A stretch of DNA of 64,000 nt from Triops longicaudatus (Eukaryota; Arthropoda; Branchiopoda; Notostraca; Triopsidae): NCBI GenBank assembly GCA_022885665.1, contig JAGQDJ010000137.1, positions 80,577-144,576 of the forward strand, given 5' to 3'. The notes beneath the pieces are model-generated. The model worked only from the letters and a program-made list of their open reading frames with translations. It was not told where the DNA came from and ran no database searches. Shown in pieces: positions 26,375 to 38,407 of the stretch. The position numbers and the translations under genes were made by a program. Numbering within the stretch: the first letter of the stretch is position 1; each line of letters begins with the position of its first letter.

Positions 26375-27391
26375 TCATTCGTACACCATCCTGAAGGCTA
26401 CTATAGCATCCAGCAAGAAGAAGAACGAGTTGATAACCAGCAAGGCCTAAGGAGTTGAAACAAAATTATTAGCATATTTCTTCCATTAAGTATTATGAAG
26501 AAACCTACCCCTAAGGATTTGCCCGCATTGACATTGCCCTTCCCACCCTTGTAATTGTGGTAATATTCCAAGCAAAGGGCTCCAGAGGTCAGGAAGAGTG
26601 CGAAACCCACAACGGTATAGATCAATTCCTACAAGAACCATGTTTTACATTAGCAACACGTAACGTAGGGCGAGTCATGCCAAGTCCAATTACCAGTGCA
26701 GGTCGGTAATTATCCACAGGGCCGTAGACGTAAGAGATGAGCAAAGGAATGGTTACAAGGATCATTCCACCAATGGTAATGACTCCGACCAAGTACCTGT
26801 CCCGGAAAGAAGACATGTGCATTTCACCGCCAAAATGCAGGTCATAGTGTCGGAGTAGTGCGATGCAAATGATGGCGATTATCTGAAACATAAAAACCAA
26901 ACGTTACACACCATTCCCAAAAAGAACGCAAAAATACGCATCAATGGTCTACGGGGTGTGCCGTGTGTATGGATTGCGGAAACATTCCGCCCATCAAACA
27001 ATTTAAGGCGGAATGACTCCCCCCGCACGTTCATTAATGCAAAGTAAGGTAGTAGTAGATTTCGTTTGGCTGTAGGGGATATTTTACAATGGAATACGAG
27101 CTTTCCTCGTGATAACCACTCCCCATGCGCGTTTTTCGGGTTCCCGAGTGCCGCAACGTCATAAAAAAACTACGGCAACACGAAAGTAGTAGGGTTTTAT
27201 TCCAGCACATGGCACACACGTCGTTTTTGACAAGCTTGTTGAACAGGATACGCAACGTTGATGGCATGCAGAACTCACTTAAGCGAACTCTTGAGCGAAA
27301 AATACGCACTTACCAATTCTGCCAGTTTTAGCAAACCCCACGGTTTGGTTAAAGCATTAAAGCTGACGAGGTTTTCAGTAGGAGATGCCAT
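26375..27391 (-). CDS. Snakeskin-like four-TM septate junction protein, copy B
   Basis: Exons 27314..27391, 26694..26882, 26509..26628 and 26375..26446 total 459 nt, 152 aa. The start is MASPTENLVSFNALTKPWG, then IIAIICIALLRHYDLHFGG, a second helix VITIGGMILVTIPLLIS, a third around FALFLTSGALCLEYY, and ALLVINSFFFLLDAIVAF at the end. Spacing of the four helices equals copy A. Copy B carries one intron (26629-26693) that copy A lacks, located just before ELIYTV. The first and last introns are in matching positions. Most likely a tandem duplicate acting at septate junctions; role inferred from Snakeskin. Confidence 0.78.
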
Positions 27392-28765
27392 TATGGACGA
27401 GTTATCACTTGAGCTTGATGAACGTTTCCTTTAATACTAAAAGGTCTGGGAAAAACGATGGAGGGAAACTAGTATAAATAGTTCCGCACTTCTCGGAGGC
27501 TAACGTTGGTCTGAACCAGAAAACCCGACTGTTAACCCGTCTGCTACCTTTCTGAAAGCCTATGTATCTTCCATCCCTTCTGACTTTTCGTATGGGAACC
27601 GTTGGTAAGCGGGCGGGGTTTGTGTAAATGAGGAATACCTATACGCTGCGAGTGCATACGAATTTATCCCGAGAGCCGCGTACAAGACCACGCGAATTTC
27701 CCTCTAGAATGCTAGGAGGGCCCCGAGTTCGTGGCATTGAATGACAACGAACAGGCAACGTTTCGAAGCGCGCAGACTTCACTCTTAGTTTTCGCGGAAA
27801 ATCGTACGAACCCAATCATCGAATGGTTTTTCGCGTGAATTGTTGTTTGATGACGCTTAGCTTCACCGAGGCCTACATTCTTTTCTGGATTTAGCTGTAT
27901 CTATTTCAGTGAAGAAAAAAATCCTTTTTGCTAATTATTAGCGATAAACATGCTCGCCGACGTTTGCGGTTTTTGCTAAGATTCGTACTGAGATTCGCAG
28001 AAATGAGGAGGAAAGTAGCGCTGGTTTTCATCCACGACAGTTCCAACTTTCTCGTTAACCTCATTAACATAAAAGTGTAGCCGACCTACTGCTTCCGGTC
28101 AGCCTATGGTTTACGAGTGATCCCTGTTTTCGGTGAAAACCCGGAACAAAGTCCGTACAGGTAAACAAGGCAGAGACGGAAGAGTTAATTAATAGATACG
28201 CGTCAATGGATGCAAGAAACCCTATGCGGAGAGAGTGAATGTTCCTTACTATAGGTGCGTAAATGAAACCTTTATAACATAATCCCGAGCATTAGTTTTA
28301 TAATATGCTGAAGAAGCATTATTGTATTGCGGGCGTTATTATGTGGCATGCATCACGACACGTAACATTGCCCATTCATTATGAATATTCAGGCTTTGCG
28401 CCTTCCGCCTGGTGGCAGCACATGCTGATCTAGAATGAAAAATAGGACTGCCACGCTCCACGTCGAAAGAAGATAATTTGAGGAAACGCAGAGTCACACT
28501 AGACAGGTGGACACCGGTGGCCTTACGAAGAACACAGTTCGTGCATCACGAAAAAGCCCACGTAAGTTAAACTGCTCCTTGTTTTTTGCTGGCTACGTGT
28601 AATCTTCCTTGAAACTTAAGCTTTATTTAGACGTAAGTTAAACTGTAGAGATTATTTTAAGTTGATTTGTTGGTTTGTCTTGGCTAACAGGTTCAATTAC
28701 CTCCACTGCGTTTCCTAGCCAGTGGTTATCTTTCCGAGCAACAGTCGCCCCTCCTCGTAGTCAAA
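27392..28765. other. Divergent intergenic region, Snakeskin-like B / cytochrome b5
   Basis: 1.37 kb between divergent start codons. Presumably the promoters and 5' UTRs of both genes. No open frame, RNA gene or transposon was recognised. Confidence 0.5.
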
Positions 28766-29496
28766 ATGCCCGAAGATACGAAACAAACCGAGCCGAGCAA
28801 AGTTTACAGCCGCGAAGAAGTCGCTAAGCATAAAGATACGAAAGAAGGTGTCTGGTTCGTGATTCACGATGGAGTATACGATATTACCAAATTCTTGGAA
28901 GAAGTGATATAATTTCCCGACAAAATTATAAAAGAGCTTTTATTCATAAGTATATCTGCCTTTTAGCACCCCGGAGGCGAGGAAGTTTTGCTCGAACAAG
29001 CTGGTAAAGATGCAACCGAGGCTTTTGAGGACGTTGGCCATTCTTCTGACGCACGTGAATTGATGGCTGATTACAAAATCGGTGAACTTGATCCCGTAAT
29101 TATCGCAAACCGTCCTACTTTTTCTTCTTCTCTGTGTTATGTAACTTGAATTTTCTGTTAAAATTTTCTCTATTTCTCGTTAGGATGAAGTTAAGAACAC
29201 TCCCGAGAAAAGGCCCGAAAATTGGAACAAAGATAGCGATGCTGCGCAAAAGTAAGCTTGTTTATTGACTTAGAACGTATCCGGAACGGGATTGCATGTT
29301 GGAAGAAAAGAAAAGGGTCTGGGATGTCAGATTTCGTGTATTGTCTTTGCACGGTGTCTTTCTTTTGTCGTTCTCATGAAGTCTTGTGTTTTTAACTTGT
29401 TTATATAGTTCATGGAAATCCTGGCTCATCCCCATGTCTTTGGCCCTCGTAGCGTCTATGATCTATCGATTCTATTTGGCACCTCAACCTCGCTAA
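28766..29496 (+). CDS. CYB5: Microsomal-type cytochrome b5, tail-anchored
   Basis: Haem electron carrier for desaturases, P450s and other ER oxidoreductases. Exons 28766..28903, 28967..29095, 29184..29251, 29409..29496 total 423 nt, 140 aa. The haem-binding domain shows KVYSREEVAKH, VWFVIHDGVYDIT, HPGGEE with the first axial His, and the second His in EDVGHSSDARE. A linker with TPEKRPENWN precedes a single C-terminal membrane helix (WLIPMSLALVASMIYRFYL) and a short basic tail, as in ER or outer-mitochondrial b5. Splice phases all agree. Downstream AATAAA at 29848 is a candidate poly(A) signal. Confidence 0.95.
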
Positions 29497-29847
29497 CCAA
29501 CTGCACATTTCGTCAAAGGTTCCAAATTGGCATCCAGTGGGCAAGTCTTTATTTTCGGGCCGGAAATTTTCGTATTTTTTCCCTGTCATGTGTTCTTTTT
29601 AAGAGAGAGATAAGAAAAGGAGATTTCTAAAGTTTAATCCAGTGCACATGTTGACAGATTTAGAAAAGCGCATGTAGGATAATACTCTTGTGGCTTTTGT
29701 CAGTGTTCAATCTCCTTGTTAGGGAGTGGTCGTGGGGTTACATTGGCTTAGGCTAAACATTCCTGTCTAGCCTGTTCTTATGCTGGCCAAAATATTAAAG
29801 CGAGTAGCAACGTAAGTTTGTCATGGACAAAATATGTATCGAATTGC

Positions 29848-29853
29848 AATAAA
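29848..29853 (+). terminator. Candidate poly(A) signal for cytochrome b5
   Basis: AATAAA 352 bp after the stop codon, in the convergent spacer with MARCHF6. Position is plausible; use is not shown. Confidence 0.3.
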
Positions 29854-30142
29854 GGTAGTTAAGCCAGACGAACCAGAACCCTTCAAATATTAATAGACAC
29901 GACACGTGTTTCGCCTTCGCCACTGGCTATATTTGCACAATGTTGACTTTCTTTTTCTTCGTTTGCAAGTCCGGTATAGAAACGAACATAAGAATCTATT
30001 TTTAGTTTTCATAAGTTGTATATACAAGAAAGTAATTGGTTAGGATCCCGCTTTTAAACTTCCTTCCTTTAGCTCTTTTTTCGTGTCAGTCTCAATCCGA
30101 TTACCCGAAACTTATAAGAAAAGTCCTCTGGTGGGTTGGCTT

Positions 30143-31280
30143 TCACTGAATTACTGAGTTTTCCGCGTTAGTGCGATGGTTATAATTCACTAAACGCTTT
30201 CCAACAAGATACCTGCAATAAAAAAAAAACGTTTAAGAAAATCTTCAAAAGATAAGCCTTGAGGAAAAGGATTGCACTTGTCGTTTTTAATGTGTTCATA
30301 AAGGCGTCTGAATTGACGGACTTGCCAAACCGCCACAGTCAATACCAAAACCAATACTACGCAAGACGGGTAAATCCTACGCGCAATCAAAGCTCGAAGA
30401 ACCAGATTTGGTACTAAATAAACAAAGTGTCAGTTGCTGTAATGTTTTTTCCCCATGATGATAAAAAGTCATACCGAAAAGCGGTACAATTCCATGAGCA
30501 ATCACGTAAGGTATCGCTAACGCTGTGCCAAGTGCCACTAATGCTGGTACGGCCAAATCCCAAATAATGTACGGCAAATCCATGTTTCTCAGCCCATTTT
30601 GGTAAATCTAACCGACTCATTAGCGTTAAGTTTCAATTAACACTAAACAATCTTTGTTTTGTTCAATTGAATAATCGGACGCAATCGTTTCAATGATCAC
30701 TCACCCTTTCAATGGCTTGTTTTAACCACCAATCAGGGGACATCATTGTTACTGCGCAAACGATTTTGGTATACAATACTCCCAAACACCAGTCCTGTAA
30801 TAAAAAGCGAAAAAAATCGTACTCAAACGTAATAAGTTTACGTTTTACCTGTCCAATAAAAAAGATGGGCGACTGGCTTATATTAGTTCGTAGCGGAACA
30901 ATAACGACCAAGTCCAGCAAAAGTCCAAATAGTAGTGGAATTACTCCAAACAGCAAAGAAAACATTACAAGTGATTTCAAACCCTGAGTAAATAAATAAA
31001 GATGATTAAATAAAGTTTGAATTAGTTCTACGGAGAGAAAATATTTAGTCACTTACAATCACAGCCCAGGTTTTGACTTTCGTCGTAATAACTGACCAAC
31101 CTTGTGGCACCCAACCACCAAACAAAGTGGCAGCTCTTAATACGAGCCAGCACACATACAATCCCATAAATCCAGTATAAAGTTCGTGATGCGGGCCGTC
31201 TCCATATAGCGCAGTCATCAATAACCGCCCAAGGCAAACTAGCAATATTTTTTTAGTAAATCAAACCTTCAAACAGATTC

Positions 31281-31311
<31 letters not shown>

Positions 31312-34300
31312 TGGAACGGTTAATGCCACAATGCTGACCAACGTAAGGCTTACACATATCAGAACGAGGAGAAGAACAATCTGGAAAGAAAAACAGCCGA
31401 ATACGAGCAAAGAACACATACATTATAATACTTCGGATTACACGAAAAATGGAATACAAAAGGTTAAAACGACAAGTTACAGATAATTTACGCGACAAAT
31501 ATAAAGAGTACGACTAAAAATTATCACGTACGAAATTCGATTACATGAGAAACAGAGAGCGTATGCAAAATAGAGCGTACACACACAAAAAAAAAAATAA
31601 ATGACCACTGTCGTTAAATTGTCACTTAATTTAAAAGATGTCAGAATTTTAATTTGAGTTAAATACGAGAAGTCCCAGGAATTATTTACCTTAAGAGGGA
31701 AAAAACTTGGACGCAAATATGGCTGAAAGCCAGCAGGGCCTTCTCGTTGAAGTAATGCTTGGTGGGCCGCTCCCAAGCCTCCGTTCCGGAATCCAGGCAA
31801 GGCCAGACCACCTAAATCCACGCCGGGATTCTCAGCAGCAGGGCGAGCCTCACCTTGTCCTCCACGAGGGTTATTAACCTCAGCACGAGGATCACTTCCC
31901 GTCTACAATCCAAACTTAAAACGTTAACAACGCAGATCTACTTCGAAAATCGATTGAGATCCACCTCGCTGGCGTTCGCAACGTCTCCTAAGAGATACGA
32001 ACGGATTCCCAGCAACCAAGCCACTCCTATGCACCAACCTTTCAGAGCTATCAGCATCCATTGCCGAGTATGCCCTTGTTCCAACAAGCAGGGCAGAATG
32101 ACTTGTAAAAGGAGCAACTCCAACGAAAACTCAGACATTTGCATGTCCCTAAGTTTAATAAGACGTAAAAGACACAAATTATACGCAACCAACAAACTTA
32201 AAAAGACTAAAGTAAAAAAAATCTAAAACTAAAGAGCAAAATAGCTTAGGAACGAAGGAAATTAATTACAAGTGACGCTGAAAAATAACTTGAAAAAAGA
32301 TACTTACGTTGAATTTACGATGTGGTAGGGTAAAAAACTTGGGTAGGCCGTTTTGATGGCCCTGATGGGTAGCCAGAGCATTAGGAGGACTAAAGTTCCG
32401 AAAACTACCATCGAAGCTACAAATTGTTTTAAATGTCTCAAAATCGGCAAGTGGATCATCTGCGAACACGCACACACAAAAAAAGTAAAAATATTGATTT
32501 CTTTTTTATTATTTCCTTCGCACGTACTTCTTGTACGGGGTTAAAGTCCGGATCGTTCAAGTTTCGCATAAACCACAAAACTCCAGGGCGCAAGACTTCT
32601 CTTAGCAAGAGGACAAAAGACGCAAAGTAAAAAACGCATATAATTCCAACTAGCCAATGCAAAAACATGGATGTGCCTGGCGCCATAGTGAACATTTGGA
32701 TCCGATCCTAGCGTAACGGGACAAAAAAGGTCAAAAGGACGTGCAAGGTGTTACACGGAAAAAGGGTATCGCCAGCTTGAATTTAGGTTACTTTAAGGGT
32801 AGCATCCACCAAGGCTAACGTGCAAATGTCCATCCACCAGCCGCAAACTACCGGAAAGAGCCCGATCTCGGCGACGGTCAACAAAGACACTTTAACGACC
32901 ACGTACCAAAGTCCCAACATTCTTTGAAGTCGGCGCCATTTCAACAATGACGTCAAACCATGTAACAATACGAGGGACAAGCCAATGACCACATAGCCGC
33001 ATAAAGTCGTTAGCAAACCCTCGAAGTGCGAGGCGGAGATGTACTCCTTGAGCTTAAAACCCATGACGGTAAAATGGCCAATGTGATACGGACAGAACGC
33101 TAGAAAAATAAACCATAATTAAAATAAAGAAATACAAAAAATTAAAAAGTCAATTAACATTCTTTAAAAATCTGATTTCTTTTCTGTAAGACTGGAACAA
33201 TTTTTCAGATTTATTTTTCATAAAAAGGAAACGTAAAATCGTAAAGTTTTTCGTCTCAATTACCGAATACGAGAATGAACAAGGTGTTTAAGGAAACGAC
33301 CCAGCACACGTGTTCTAGAAAGACCAATGAGCCATCTAAGCCTAACAGTCGCTCCCAAGTAAGCTCTTCAGCTCGATCCCAGTCCATTGGGTTCCAATTC
33401 ACGTCGTCCGCAGCTTGACCTGCTCCAACTCCGTTTTGATTGTCCGGGACTAAGGGTTCTGGACCTGCAGCATCTTCGCCATCTACGTTGACCACCGGTG
33501 CGACGTCTTCGCCCATAGGAACATCTGCGTCAACCTGTCCTTCTTCACCAGCCGCAGCGCCAAGTTCCTATTATAATCATAATTCAATGTTTATTTAAGA
33601 ACGAAATCTATTTTTCGCAAAATACTTCAGCTGCAGCGAGTTGATCGGGTTCTTGATCGAGCCAGTCAGGCCCTCCGCCGTGTAAAATCTGCTCTCGGAG
33701 CCAAACTAGACCTATAAAGGCACACAAAGTGCAGGTGACAACTAAACAGCCGTGAAGAATGTCTGGAATCAAGTTTTCCCTGAATACAAAGCAAAAATAT
33801 GTATAAATTGATTTCGTCGCAACAAACGGATTCAATGAAACTACATGGAGAGCATATCCAACGGCAAGGTGAGGATTGAGGAAACGGAGCCAGCAAAGAG
33901 GCATCTGTACATTCGACAAGCTGTTAGAGGGACGATGCCTAACCAGGCAATAGCGACTAAAGTGTAATGCAACCAGAATCTTATGGCAGTGGCAAGACTG
34001 CCTAGCAAGCCAGAGATGATGTCTTTGACTGGAAGGCGTTTAGGCATGTCTGGCGAATAAACTAGGAAAGATAGAGGTATCATAACATTTTGTAACAAAA
34101 TCATGATCCAAACGGGGGAATAGGAAACGCATTACTTGGAGTAAAAGAAAAACTATAGTTGCAAAGTTCGCAGTATTCTTTCCTTGAATAGCGAAGCCAC
34201 TGGACGAGACATTCTTGGTGGATGTATTTGATGCTTCCCGTACATATACAAGGGTGGAATAGTGGTCGGTCTGGAGTACTTTCCGAGCGACAAACTCGGC

Positions 34301-34393
34301 AAATATCTGAGGAAAAAGTCAGACAATTTAATATGCGGAACGTATTTTTTATAGAATGAGACGCTTACCTGCTTGCTGGGATTCATCCATCAT
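30143..34393 (-). CDS. MARCHF6: ER membrane E3 ubiquitin ligase MARCHF6/TEB4 (Doa10 family)
   Basis: Polytopic RING-CH ligase of ER-associated degradation. Seventeen exons: 34369..34393, 34136..34306, 33845..34061, 33626..33779, 33264..33567, 32792..33099, 32528..32707, 32308..32459, 31965..32148, 31690..31902, 31311..31380, 31057..31238, 30849..30983, 30705..30794, 30475..30607, 30278..30413, 30143..30212. They total 2724 nt, 907 aa (human about 910). The N-terminal RING-CH shows DICRVCRSE, HPCICTGSIKYIHQECL and EYCELC. Then come the conserved YSPDMPKRLP, LEWDR-like WDRAEELTWERLLGLDGS, FCPYHIGHF, HFEGLLTT, LRPGVLWFMRNLNDPDFNPV, LLEQGHTRQWM and the tail YEHIKNDKYLVGKRLVNY. Many hydrophobic helices separate these. 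Two ATGs lie at the start (34393 and 34390). Divergent from alpha-tubulin. Confidence 0.96.
31281..31308. repeat. 28-bp T homopolymer next to a MARCHF6 splice donor
   Basis: A run of 28 T on the plus strand, read as A28 in the transcript, beginning 2 bp after the donor GT at 31310. Length may vary between alleles or be an assembly estimate. Confidence 0.9.
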
Positions 34394-35170
34394 TATCTAT
34401 CTCGTAGCATAATACGGTAATCACGAACCTACGATAAATACGTTTATTTTTCCACGGAAATCATCGCAAGTTATCCTAAACACGGGTTATCCTAATAAGT
34501 GAAACATTAAGTGGAACCGCGAATTTGAAGAGTCGATTGGTTTCCCCGGGCTTTCCAACTTGCGGACCTAGGGCCGAATTTCCTGAACACTTCAATGAAA
34601 AATAAATAAATTGAACATTAAAAATTTTTAGCATAAAACCAGCAGTTTCTTAATGTCATTTGTAGCTATGAAATATCGACATTGTAACTTAAATATTACA
34701 AACATTATGCGAACATGACAGGAATATTAAAGAATTGTCTGCTTACAAGGCAAAAAAGAGCGATTATAATATACTGGTTATAACGTTAACAAAAATGAAA
34801 ACTAGTAATATGCGGAAGTTTGAATTTTGTTCCAATTTTTATCACTATGCTTCCATACATAACAGGGAATTTTCCGTTTCAGGATTTCGGCAAATCGAAC
34901 GTTTGAGATTCAGCTTATAGACAGTTTCATTGTTGCGGCAAAGTTTCCCTTCCTGTAGATGTAATATTTCTGGTCAAGAAACTTTTGTTCTGCACACGTT
35001 TACTTGTAGTCAAGCCACAAAACCACGGCATTTCTATACCTTTGCACAAGATTTCTATTTTTTTAAATTATTATTTTAGTGAATACCTTGTCGCACGGAG
35101 GTTTTCGTTCATTCTTCAAGTTTCACGCCTTGCATCACTCGCAAGCTAAATCATTCACCCTTTTCCCAAT
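34394..35170. promoter_or_regulatory. Divergent promoter region, MARCHF6 / alpha-tubulin
   Basis: 777 bp between opposite start codons, AT-rich. It must carry the upstream control of both genes. No specific motif can be defended. Confidence 0.4.
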
Positions 35171-36672
35171 ATGGTAAATATATTTTCAGTTTTATTTGAA
35201 CTTAAGAGAATTGTGTTCAACTTTGCAGCGCGAGTGCGTTTCCATCCATATCGGACAGGCTGGCGCCCAGATAGGCGATTCCTGCTGGGAACTCTATTGC
35301 CACGAACACGGCATTCAACCTGATGGAACAATGGACTCAGTAAATAATAAAAAGTTGGGTGACCAGTCCTTCACCGCCTTTTTTCAAGAAACTGTAACCA
35401 ACCGTTACGTCCCTCGTGCCGTCTTTGTCGATCTGGAACCAACAGTTATAGGTTAGTTTAACAATTCCAGTTTCACTAACTCCGTCGTTTTCCAATAAAT
35501 TATTTTCAAAGTTAATTTGCTTCAAATTATTTTTAACATTTTCTCCAGACTCCATTCGAACGGGCCCGTACCGTCAGCTCTTCCACCCACAGCAGCTAAT
35601 TTCTGGCAAAGAAGATGCAGCAAACAACTACGCCCGCGGGTATTACACCATCGGGAGAGACGTAATTGAGTCGGTGATGGATCGTATACGGAAAGTGGCT
35701 GATTCTTGCACCGGACTCCAAGGATTTTTGATCTTCCATTCTTTCGGAGGTGGAACGGGTTCAGGATTCACTTCAGTACTGACTGATCGGTTGTCCTCGG
35801 AGTACGGCAAGAAATCCAAGCTGCAGTTTGCCATCTACCCTGCCCCGCAGATAGCTACAGCAGTCGTAGAACCTTACAATTCCGTTTTAACCACGCATTC
35901 TACCCTCGAGCATTCGGATTGCGTCTTCATGATGGACAACGAGGCAATCTACGACATTTGCCACCGCAAATTACGAGTCGAAAGCCCTACTTACACCAAC
36001 TTAAATCGCATCATTGCCCAGGTCGTATCATCCATCACGGCTTCTGTGCGTTTCGATGGAGCGCTCAACGTCGACCTAATCGAATTCCAAACCAATCTTG
36101 TCCCTTTTCCGCGTATTCATTTCCCGCTGGTTACCTACGCACCAATCGTTTCTGCAGAACATGCATCCCACGAGCAGCTCTCCGTAGCAGATATTACAAA
36201 TGCTTCCTTTGAACCAGACAACCAGATGGTAAAATGCAACCCCCGGCATGGTAAATATATGGCTTGCTGCTTACTGTACCGTGGTGACGTCGTACCCAAG
36301 GATGTCAACTCTGCTATTGCGCATATCAAAACAAACCGGACTATCCAATTTATCGAATGGTGTCCCACCGGGTTCAAAGTTGGAATTAATTACCAGCCAC
36401 CCACTGTTGTACCGGGCGGGGATTTGGCTCAAGTCAGCCGCGCAGCTTGCATGCTTTCCAACACTACAGCGATTGCAGACGCGTGGGCCCGTCTTAACCA
36501 GAAATTCGATGCCATGTATCGCAAACGGGCGTTTGTACACTGGTACGTGGGTGAAGGAATGGAAGAAGTTGAGTTTTTTGAGGCGAGGGAAGATTTGGCT
36601 GCCTTAGAGAAGGACTACGAAGAAGTGGGCGAGGATTCCGAGAGCGGAAATGATGAGAAATTCGAATACTAA
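35171..36672 (+). CDS. Divergent alpha-tubulin lacking Lys40
   Basis: Microtubule subunit. Exons 35171..35173 (ATG only), 35229..35451 and 35549..36672 total 1350 nt, 449 aa. The intron directly after the start codon is typical of alpha-tubulin genes. GTP-binding GGGTGSGFTS, the N-terminal MREC autoregulatory motif and the catalytic Glu in NVDLIEFQ are present, and the chain ends in Tyr. Many positions differ from canonical isotypes: residues 35-47 read TMDSVNNKKLGDQ, so the acetylated Lys40 is Asn. The tail (GEDSESGNDEKFEY) is shorter and less acidic than usual and contains Lys. This suggests a tissue- or germline-specific isotype, comparable in spirit to fly alphaTub67C; orthology is not established. 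Confidence 0.96.
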
Positions 36673-36937
36673 AATTTTCCCGTTTTTTAATTAATGGTGA
36701 AATTTCGCTTGAAGGGAAAATTGGTCAAGAAGGTGGCCTGACAATTTCGTGGTAGAAGAAAAGGAAAATTAAAGTGAACGATCCGTGCAATTTATTAAGT
36801 TAGTTCCTTTATTAAGTTAGTCCTAACGGTAGGATAGATTAGACATTCGATCTTCCTTGAAAGAAACCTCATCATTTTTCCCCAAGCTCAACGTAGGCTT
36901 GTGCCTATTGTTGGGTGCGAGATTTATTACTAATACA

Positions 36938-36943
36938 AATAAA
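36938..36943 (+). terminator. Candidate poly(A) signal for alpha-tubulin
   Basis: AATAAA 266 bp past the tubulin stop and about 130 bp before the end of the convergent Ala/Gln-rich gene. Confidence 0.45.
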
Positions 36944-37070
36944 TGTTGCCTTCTAGTAAAACCAAACGAGAATACCTTGGACGTATCAGTCTGTTTTAAA
37001 TAGATATGGTAAATCGGCTTTATTTGTTCCTGTATTGACTTCTAGCAAGAGTATAATGATTAAAAGTCAT

Positions 37071-38407
37071 TTAGTAATGTGTAGCGCGACCGGTACCGGC
37101 AGAGGCCGAGCTGGTATGCTCGTATCCAGTAGAGTAAGAAGCTGCATCGGCAGCGGCTTGGGCAGATTTGGCCGCTGCGACGGCTTTGTTGGCTGCTTCT
37201 TGAGCGCCGGCCAAGTCAGCTTCAGCAGCTTTCAATTTATACACCAAAGCTTGGACATTTTGTTGAGCTTGAGCTGTCATCTGGGATTGCGAAGCGAGTT
37301 GTTGCTGAGCAGCCTTCCAAGCAGTGGTAGCTTGCTCGGCGTGCGATTGTGCGGCCTTAGCACCGGTCCATAGAGTCTGAGATTGCTGGGTGGCTTGCAT
37401 TTTGGTCGCTTCGGCCGCTAAAGCGACTTCTTCGGCCTAAAGAAATTTTTAGAAACGCAATTGAGAGAAACACTCTAGATTTCGTTTGCCCTTATGCCGT
37501 TTTATTTAATATTATTATAATTTTCTGACTATGTCTCACTTACCTGATGTACTTGAGCAGATTTGGCATAAGCGGCGGCTTGGGCAACGGTGACAGCTTG
37601 GGACAATTGGGACACTTGTTGTTGTTTAGCGGAAGCTACATTTTGAGCCTGGAAGAAATTACAACATATTACCGTTTAGGATAAAAGATCAGCACGGATA
37701 CACGTTATCGCATTAATTAAAGAATATTAGAAATTTAAAGGAAAGATGGCTTAGAAAATGTTACTAGTTGGGCGGCTTTCGCGGCTTCAGCAGCAAGTTG
37801 GGCTTTTGCGTTTTGCGAGGCTTCAGCACCAGCGGTATGTTGGGCGTTCAAGGCACTTTTTGCTTTTTGGGAAGCTTGTTGCGCAATTGCAGTGGCACCA
37901 CCATGATTGTATCCTGCTAGGAGTCCATCTTGCCCTTCCGCGTACCCGCGTTTGTCCTTTGAAAGCAGTAAAATCAATATATAACAGATATCGAGATTCG
38001 CTACAATAATCCTTTGGTATGTTCTAGAATTTTTGGGTCGTCTCTTATGTGGTTAACAATATAAAAACGAAGTGAAGACTTACGCGATTGCCGTCTTGCT
38101 CCCCTCCGGTTTTGCTGTTCGCATGAACTGTAGCAATAGACGCTGAAAGTATATCAAGAACAATTGTGATCAAAAAGGCTAAAAGTTTAAGAAATCCTAG
38201 TCGTAAAATACGAAATGCGAAAAAAGTACTCGAAATTAAGTTTAAATAAGTTGTTAAACTTCGCACTTTTTGCTGAGAAATCTCAGTCTGTAAAAGTTAG
38301 CTTACATAAAATAGGAGTGTAAAATTTTTCAGTGTTAAATTAAATGTAAGAAATTGGGGAAATAACGTACCGAAAGCGAGAAAGGCGACGATTACGAAGG
38401 CTTTCAT
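37071..38407 (-). CDS. Secreted Ala/Gln-rich helical protein
   Basis: Exons 38371..38407, 38084..38142, 37765..37956, 37544..37648, 37071..37436 total 759 nt, 252 aa. It starts with a clear signal peptide (MKAFVIVAFLAFASIATVHA). The mature protein has a short Gly-rich part (DKRGYAEGQDGLLAGYNHGG) and then about 190 residues of Ala, Gln, Lys and Ser with almost no Pro or aromatic residues, predicted as a long helix or coiled coil (VSQLSQAVTVAQAAAYAKSA). The tail is Ser/Tyr-rich. The pattern resembles insect DUF745-type cuticle or extracellular-matrix proteins, but I cannot confirm a family. Most exons begin and end in phase 0, which favours modular repeats. Confidence 0.8.

Noticed and set aside
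32270..32308. A read-through or 8-nt microexon at the end of the MARCHF6 exon with GTAAGT at 32307
   Set aside because: The wrong frame suggested it. In the correct frame the exon reads MIHLPILRHL... and ends at 32308, joining the next exon in phase, so no microexon is needed.
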